64,000 nucleotides of DNA, from assembly GCF_024347435.1 (NCBI RefSeq), contig NZ_AP025480.1:1054001-1118000 (forward strand). Direction: 5' to 3'. The first letter of the stretch is position 1. Each line of letters opens with the position of its first letter. Made by a program: the position numbers and the translations under genes. The notes below the pieces were generated by a model, which did not search any database, was not told the DNA's origin, and saw only the letters and a list, made by a program, of their open reading frames with translations. Source of the stretch: Vibrio cyclitrophicus. Its GTDB lineage: Bacteria; Pseudomonadota; Gammaproteobacteria; Enterobacterales; Vibrionaceae. Shown one piece after another: positions 59,238 through 64,000 of this stretch.

Positions 59238-60239
59238 CTAGAAAAAAGCAAACATGGTGATACCACCAGTGGTGTACACTGACTCTTTTGCTTCTTTGTA
59301 ATCTGGTGTTTTTGCTGTTAGTGCGAAAGATGCACCAACGTATTGATTATACCAAGCAACACCCAATACAGCCGTTGCTTGAATGTTCTCTAAAGTAACA
59401 TCGTAAATAGCTGGGTCTTGGTTATTTTTATTAGCGTACTCGTCAACACCTGAACGATCACCTTCGATAGTCAGGTCATTGAATCGGTAACGACCCTCAA
59501 GGCCTGCGTAAGTAAACCAACCATTGTTTGATGCACCAATCATACCCGGTCGGAATGGGTTTTCAGTAGTGATATTGGCCGCGCCAAAGTTGCCGCCTAA
59601 ATCGGTACCCCAACGGAACATAAAGCCTGTTTGGATATCACTTCTAAAGTTACCTACATTGATTTCTGAGATGTTTGATATTTCAAAGTCTGTGTTCGCA
59701 ATAGATTGGTTACGCATAAGATTGAAATGGCTTAAGTAACCGACGCTGCCAGCGTACTCGTCATCTATTTGATATTCCCAGCCCATAGGCTCGTCCGATT
59801 TCGTGATCGAGTGAACCAGTTTTTGAGCGTCTTCGGAAAGTGCACGCTCACCCGTTGTACCAAAGGTGATGTTAAAGCGTTGGGCTTGCTGTGGATGCAG
59901 GCTGATGTAATTGAACTCGGTATGCAGGTAACCTGCATATGGACGATCATTGGCTGAAGGTGTTTCTAGTTCAATATCCGAAGGCGTATACATTTTGTGG
60001 CCAATGGTGATTTCCCACTTATCTAAAGAACTTGCGCCCCAATAGGAAAGACTTAGTGGTTTGGCCCAATTGTAAGGAGTAATACTTGATGATGTGTAAG
60101 CCAGAAATAAACCGTTGGTATAGTCTTGGTCGACGCCAAAGATGCCATCGTTGTCTAACGCAAAAGTTAACGTAGAACGTTCAGATGCCAATGATGAAAA
60201 AGAGAGAAGGATCAGTGGTAAACAACGAAGGTATTTCAT
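59238..60239 (-). CDS. Lipid A 3'-O-deacylase LpxR-like outer-membrane protein
   Basis: 333-residue barrel protein of the LpxR/DUF2219 family. It has a signal peptide (about residues 1-18, cut after SLA), then FALDNDGIFGVDQDYTNG, with the Asn-Asp and downstream Asp/Asn pattern of the LpxR active site. NDRPYAGYLHTEF follows, and the protein ends in MFAFF. LpxR removes the 3'-acyloxyacyl chain of lipid A in Salmonella and V. cholerae, changing endotoxin structure. Catalytic function here is likely but not proven. It has its own terminator and lies between pflA and pflB. Confidence 0.82.
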   Translation of the reverse strand: MKYLRCLPLILLSFSSLASERSTLTFALDNDGIFGVDQDYTNGLFLAYTSSSITPYNWAKPLSLSYWGASSLDKWEITIGHKMYTPSDIELETPSANDRPYAGYLHTEFNYISLHPQQAQRFNITFGTTGERALSEDAQKLVHSITKSDEPMGWEYQIDDEYAGSVGYLSHFNLMRNQSIANTDFEISNISEINVGNFRSDIQTGFMFRWGTDLGGNFGAANITTENPFRPGMIGASNNGWFTYAGLEGRYRFNDLTIEGDRSGVDEYANKNNQDPAIYDVTLENIQATAVLGVAWYNQYVGASFALTAKTPDYKEAKESVYTTGGITMFAFF

Positions 60240-60384
60240 GTAGCAGTTACTCTAAAATTATGAACCGAGATAGTATCGTAGTTTGCATGAATTTGTGGAA
60301 AAAAAGTGAATGGAAGGGGGCTTTTTTGCTCAATCTAACACTTTGAGAGGTTGGTTAAATCAGTACGATTTATGTCAGATATAA

Positions 60385-60409
60385 AAAAGCCCCGCACATT
60401 GGCGAGGCT
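60385..60409 (-). terminator. pflB terminator
   Basis: On the minus strand AGCCTCGC-caatgt-GCGGGGCT (one G-T pair) is followed by TTTTTT. Confidence 0.88.
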
Positions 60410-60447
60410 AATTAATATTACTGAATGGTCAGTTTAAGCGTTTAAGC

Positions 60448-62724
60448 TTATAGAGACTCAGTAAATGTACGTGCGATTACGTCAGCTTGCTGCTCTGAAG
60501 TCAGAGAGTTGAAGCGTACAGCGTAACCAGAAACACGAATCGTTAGCTGAGGGTACTTCTCAGGGTGCTTAACTGCGTCTTCAAGAGTTTCGCGGTTAAG
60601 AACGTTAACGTTAAGGTGTTGACCACCTTCAATGCCAGCTTCGTGGTGGAAGTAACCATCCATTAGGCCTGCAAGGTTAGCACGTTGGCTGTCTTGTTCT
60701 TTACCTAGTGCGTTTGGCACGATAGAGAACGTGTAAGAGATACCATCTTGTGCGTCAGCAAACGGTAGTTTACCTACAGACGTTAGTGAAGCTACAGCGC
60801 CTTTCTCATCACGACCGTGCATTGGGTTAGCACCAGGAGCGAAAGGAGCACCAGCACGACGACCGTCTGGAGTGTTACCTGTTTTCTTACCGTATACCAC
60901 GTTAGACGTGATAGTAAGAACTGACTGTGTAGGGATAGAGTTACGGTAAGTCTTAAGCTTACGGATCTTGTTCATGAACGTAGAAACTAGTTCACAAGCA
61001 ATGTCATCTACACGAGAGTCGTTGTTACCGTATTTAGGGTAATCGCCTTCGATTTCGAAGTCAGTTGCAATGCCATCTTCGTCGCGGATTGGTTTAACAG
61101 TCGCGAATTTGATTGCAGACAGTGAGTCAGCTGCAACAGATAGACCAGCAATACCACAAGCCATAGTACGACGAACGTCACGGTCATGAAGAGCCATTAG
61201 AGACGCTTCGTAGCTGTACTTATCGTGCATGTAGTGGATGCTGTTTAGTGCAGTCACGTATTGCTTCGCTAACCAGTCCATGAAGTGATCTAGACGGTCC
61301 ATTACTTTATCGTAATCAAGAACAGCGTCAGTCATTGGAGCTTCTTTAGGACCAACTTGCATCTTAAGTTTTTCGTCCATACCGCCGTTGATTGCGTAAA
61401 GCATTGTTTTCGCAAGGTTAGCACGAGCACCGAAGAACTGCATTTGCTTACCAACGATCATTGGAGATACACAACAAGCGATAGCGTAATCATCAGAATC
61501 AAGGTCAGGACGCATTAGGTCATCATTTTCGTACTGGATAGAAGAAGTATCGATAGATACCTTCGCACAGAAACGTTTGAAGCCGTCAGGTAGTTGCTCA
61601 GACCAAAGAACAGTGATGTTTGGCTCTGGAGAAGGACCCATTGTGTATAGAGAGTTTAGGAAACGGAAGTTCGAACGCGTTACTAGCGTACGACCGTCGA
61701 TACCCATACCACCCATAGACTCTGTTGCCCAGATTGGGTCGCCAGAGAATAGCTCATCGTACTCAGGAGTACGTAGGAAACGAACCATACGTAGCTTCAT
61801 TACGAAGTGGTCGATCATTTCTTGAGCTTGGTCTTCTGTAATCTTACCAGCAGCGATATCGCGCTCGATGTAGATGTCTAGGAAAGTCGAAGTACGACCT
61901 AGAGACATTGCAGCACCGTTTTGAGATTTAACAGCAGCTAGGTAGCCGAAGTAAGTCCACTGGATAGCTTCTTGAGCAGTTTGAGCTGGCTCTGAGATAT
62001 CGAAACCGTACTTCTCAGCCATTTGCTTGATTTGACCTAGAGCACGATGTTGCTCAGAGATCTCTTCACGCAATTGCATTGTTGCAGTAAGATCTTCGCC
62101 GTTCTCGAAACGCTCTTGTAGAGAAGCGAATTGAGCAGCTTTGTCTTTCATTAGGAAATCAATACCGTAAAGTGCAACACGACGGTAGTCACCAATGATA
62201 CGACCACGGCCGTAAGCATCAGGAAGACCAGTCAGAACACCAGACTTACGACATTTTAGGATATCAGGAGTGTAGATATCGAAAACGCCAGCATTGTGTG
62301 TTTTGCGGTATTCTGAGTAGATTTTTGAAACCATTGGGTCAAGAGTTTCACCGTATGCTTTACAAGAACCTTCAACCATACGTACACCACCGTTAGGGAT
62401 GATTGCACGTTTTAGTGGCTTCTCAGTTTGTAGACCAACGATAGTCTCAAGATCTTTCTCAATGTAACCTGCATCGTGAGCAGTAATGGTAGAGATAACA
62501 GAAGTATCGAAATCTACAGGTGCTTTAGTTGCGTTTTCCTGTTTGATACCTTCCATTACCGAAGACCAAAGCTTGTTAGTCGCTTCAGTACCCTCAGAAA
62601 CTAGGAAAGACTCGTCGCCTTCATACGGCGTGTAGTTCTTTTGAATGAAATCACGAACGTTTACTTCGCTTTGCCACTCACCTGCAGCAAAATCTTCCCA
62701 AGCTTTAGCAAATTGCTCTGCCAT
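60448..62724 (-). CDS. pflB: Formate C-acetyltransferase (pyruvate formate-lyase)
   Basis: Glycyl-radical enzyme that splits pyruvate with CoA into formate and acetyl-CoA in anaerobic growth. The 758-residue product is close to the E. coli length of 760. The adjacent catalytic cysteines are in IACCVSPM (about residues 417-418), and the radical glycine is G733 in [21 protein letters not shown] and [22 protein letters not shown] are also conserved. It is probably monocistronic, with a terminator after it and a palindrome-rich 307-base region before it. Confidence 0.98.
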   Translation of the reverse strand: MAEQFAKAWEDFAAGEWQSEVNVRDFIQKNYTPYEGDESFLVSEGTEATNKLWSSVMEGIKQENATKAPVDFDTSVISTITAHDAGYIEKDLETIVGLQTEKPLKRAIIPNGGVRMVEGSCKAYGETLDPMVSKIYSEYRKTHNAGVFDIYTPDILKCRKSGVLTGLPDAYGRGRIIGDYRRVALYGIDFLMKDKAAQFASLQERFENGEDLTATMQLREEISEQHRALGQIKQMAEKYGFDISEPAQTAQEAIQWTYFGYLAAVKSQNGAAMSLGRTSTFLDIYIERDIAAGKITEDQAQEMIDHFVMKLRMVRFLRTPEYDELFSGDPIWATESMGGMGIDGRTLVTRSNFRFLNSLYTMGPSPEPNITVLWSEQLPDGFKRFCAKVSIDTSSIQYENDDLMRPDLDSDDYAIACCVSPMIVGKQMQFFGARANLAKTMLYAINGGMDEKLKMQVGPKEAPMTDAVLDYDKVMDRLDHFMDWLAKQYVTALNSIHYMHDKYSYEASLMALHDRDVRRTMACGIAGLSVAADSLSAIKFATVKPIRDEDGIATDFEIEGDYPKYGNNDSRVDDIACELVSTFMNKIRKLKTYRNSIPTQSVLTITSNVVYGKKTGNTPDGRRAGAPFAPGANPMHGRDEKGAVASLTSVGKLPFADAQDGISYTFSIVPNALGKEQDSQRANLAGLMDGYFHHEAGIEGGQHLNVNVLNRETLEDAVKHPEKYPQLTIRVSGYAVRFNSLTSEQQADVIARTFTESL

Positions 62725-63031
62725 GACATACCTACCTTTTTAGTAGAAAAAATACGTACATTAACACTGTTGAGCCAGCGCCCCTCGTAAGGGTAGTACA
62801 CTCTTATTAATAACAATATATATGAGCATATAAGCGTCATATGGTTATATATATTGTCACTACCTTTTATATGTTGTCTTTACTCTATGCATTTAAGACT
62901 ACGCTAAAAAATTCCTGCAAACCTTAAACTAAATCAATAAATGCCAAAAAAAGTTGAAAAAATTTGAGTGACAAGGGTTGCCACCCAAACTTTTTTTTAA
63001 TCCGAATACTACTTATGTGTAGTAAGGACTA
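62725..63031. promoter_or_regulatory. pflB upstream region (307 bp)
   Basis: AT-rich, with no coding frame of note. It holds a 43-bp inverted repeat (listed separately) and a CCCT/AGGG hairpin in the likely pflB leader (62782-62794). A GGGT-tgcc-ACCC hairpin at 62975-62986 lies 45 bases past the permease stop, but its long T-run is on the plus strand. No complete FNR palindrome (TTGAT-N4-ATCAA) is visible. Confidence 0.45.
62814..62856. repeat. 43-bp inverted repeat in the pflB promoter region
   Basis: Outer arms CAATATATAT and ATATATATTG are perfect complements, and inner CATAT/ATATG also pair, about a centre near 62835. It lies 90-132 bases upstream of the pflB ATG and could be an operator for a dimeric or tetrameric regulator, or an mRNA hairpin. 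Confidence 0.6.
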
Positions 63032-64000
63032 TTATAGCCAAGCTTTCAGGCCATATTGACTTTCTAGCATACCAACCGCAAGCATTGCTACCAGACAGAT
63101 AACCAAAACGCCGACAGGGATAACAATCTTGTCTACAAATGATAGACGCTTCGCACGTTCTTTATCACCAATTAGACCGTTGTTATCAAGAAGCATCGTT
63201 AATGCCCATGCTAATACTGGGTTAACAACCGCTGAACCGAAGATACAGATACCCGCTGCTTGAGAATCTTTTGAATCCTTGACCATTTGCATACCCGCTT
63301 CAAGTAGAGGTAGTGATACACCTACAAGTAGTGCTACACGCATTACTGGTGGCCATACTGCAACGTCCATTGGGAAACCAAGGATTGCAACAATAATACA
63401 CAGAGAACCAAGCAAGATAGCGCCGCCAGGGATTGGACGTTTCGCGATTGCTGCTGGGATCATGTAAGTACCCCAAGAAGATGTGATGTTACCACCACCT
63501 ACTGCAGTACCGACCATTTGACGAACAGAACACATCGTCATTGTGTCATCTACGTCCATCAGAACTTTTTCAGAACGTTTAGGGTAGTTCAGCTCTTGGA
63601 AGATACGGTGACCTAGGAAGTCTGGTGACCACATTGCTACTGCAAGAATAGCGAATGGTAGCGAAGCGATGAAGTGCTCAACATTTGGCAAGCCAAGCAT
63701 CCAACCTTCAGAAGTCGAACCCCACCAGTAAACTGGGTTTAGGTTTGGAATGCCCATTTCAGTTTCGAACACGATATCGAAACCAGCGCCTAATGCTAAT
63801 GCAATAGCAAGGCCTGTAAACGCACAAACTGGAATAGCTAACCAACGCTTGTTCACTTTTGCTAAGAAAGCGTAGATAGCAATAGTAATAGCAAGAACGA
63901 TAAGACCCACGTAACCCATGCTACCCGCTTCAACAGTAGAAGATTGAAGACCAACCGCCCATGCTTGAATTGAGTTGATTTGGCTCATGGTACCGGTTAA
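63032..64000 (-). CDS. DUF3360-family membrane permease, C-terminal part
   Basis: Only the last 322 residues are visible; the frame stays open through base 64000, so the start lies outside and the Met at 63988 is not the real start. Hydrophobic segments alternate with conserved blocks NPVYWWG, FAILAVAMWSPDFLGHRIFQ, DDTMTMCSVRQMVGT and GGGNITSSWGTYMIPAAIAKRPIPGG. These match the DUF3360 family common in vibrios, probably a secondary transporter related to SulP or nucleobase permeases; the substrate is unknown. It lies upstream of pflB on the same strand, where many enterics have the formate channel gene focA. Confidence 0.7.
   Translation of the reverse strand, partial: LTGTMSQINSIQAWAVGLQSSTVEAGSMGYVGLIVLAITIAIYAFLAKVNKRWLAIPVCAFTGLAIALALGAGFDIVFETEMGIPNLNPVYWWGSTSEGWMLGLPNVEHFIASLPFAILAVAMWSPDFLGHRIFQELNYPKRSEKVLMDVDDTMTMCSVRQMVGTAVGGGNITSSWGTYMIPAAIAKRPIPGGAILLGSLCIIVAILGFPMDVAVWPPVMRVALLVGVSLPLLEAGMQMVKDSKDSQAAGICIFGSAVVNPVLAWALTMLLDNNGLIGDKERAKRLSFVDKIVIPVGVLVICLVAMLAVGMLESQYGLKAWL

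Noticed and set aside
62975..62998. Intrinsic terminator of the DUF3360 gene
   Set aside because: The GGGT/ACCC hairpin is followed by a T-run only on the plus strand, the wrong direction for the minus-strand permease gene.
1..64000. Search for tRNA, rRNA, CRISPR arrays, integrases or phage genes
   Set aside because: None seen on reading both strands; the only clear mobile element is the group II intron.

Overview
The window is a stretch of chromosome from a marine gammaproteobacterium of the genus Vibrio, most likely in or near the Splendidus clade. This rests on protein and gene-order recognition only: a 279-residue FadR with the Vibrio-type insertion, NhaB next to FadR, a DUF3360 permease, a vibrio-style patatin gene, and moderate-to-low GC. 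I see no rRNA, tRNA, CRISPR array, prophage or plasmid genes. Coding density is high and nearly all genes are housekeeping.

Layout. 1-6756: the end of a GGDEF protein, dusC, a YecA-type SEC-C protein, dsbB, nhaB, fadR and yehS. 6966-14759: metG, apbC, udk, an asmA-family gene, cobO and a low-molecular-weight phosphatase gene. 14893-22265: a SulP transporter, rne with a long structured leader, divergent rluC, and the yceF Maf gene. 22415-34843: the conserved chain yceD-rpmF-plsX-fabH-fabD-fabG-acpP-fabF-pabC-mltG-tmk-holB-ycfH, then ptsG. It makes fatty-acid precursors and acyl carrier protein, and carries genes for ribosome, folate, dTMP, clamp-loader and cell-wall functions. 34961-37581: two small outer-membrane barrel genes, a 29-residue membrane peptide and a patatin-like lipase. 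37664-39758: a complete-looking group II intron with its reverse transcriptase, sitting directly behind the terminator hairpin of the lipase gene. 39811-43907: pykA, mlc and cheV. 44250-49617: an SOS mutagenesis operon imuA-imuB-dnaE2 behind a clear LexA box. 49772-56811: yciK, sohB and the ycgB-yeaH-yeaG stress cluster. 56818-64000: remains of a MipA/OmpV-type porin gene, yfbU, pflA, an lpxR-like gene, pflB and the start-less end of a DUF3360 permease gene.

How parts work together. ptsG and mlc encode the glucose permease and its repressor. Palindromes upstream of both fit Mlc and CRP control, and pykA lies divergent to mlc. PflA activates PflB for anaerobic pyruvate cleavage. LexA is expected to release imuA-imuB-dnaE2 during DNA damage. 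rne carries a structured leader fitting the known RNase E autoregulatory element.

I did not find a clearly new multi-gene system. The items most worth a second look are the terminator-adjacent group II intron and its effect on pykA, a 43-bp inverted repeat before pflB, the lpxR-like gene inside the pfl locus, a dispersed palindromic repeat at two convergent gene ends, a short-RNA candidate after cheV, and the small YnhF-like peptide.
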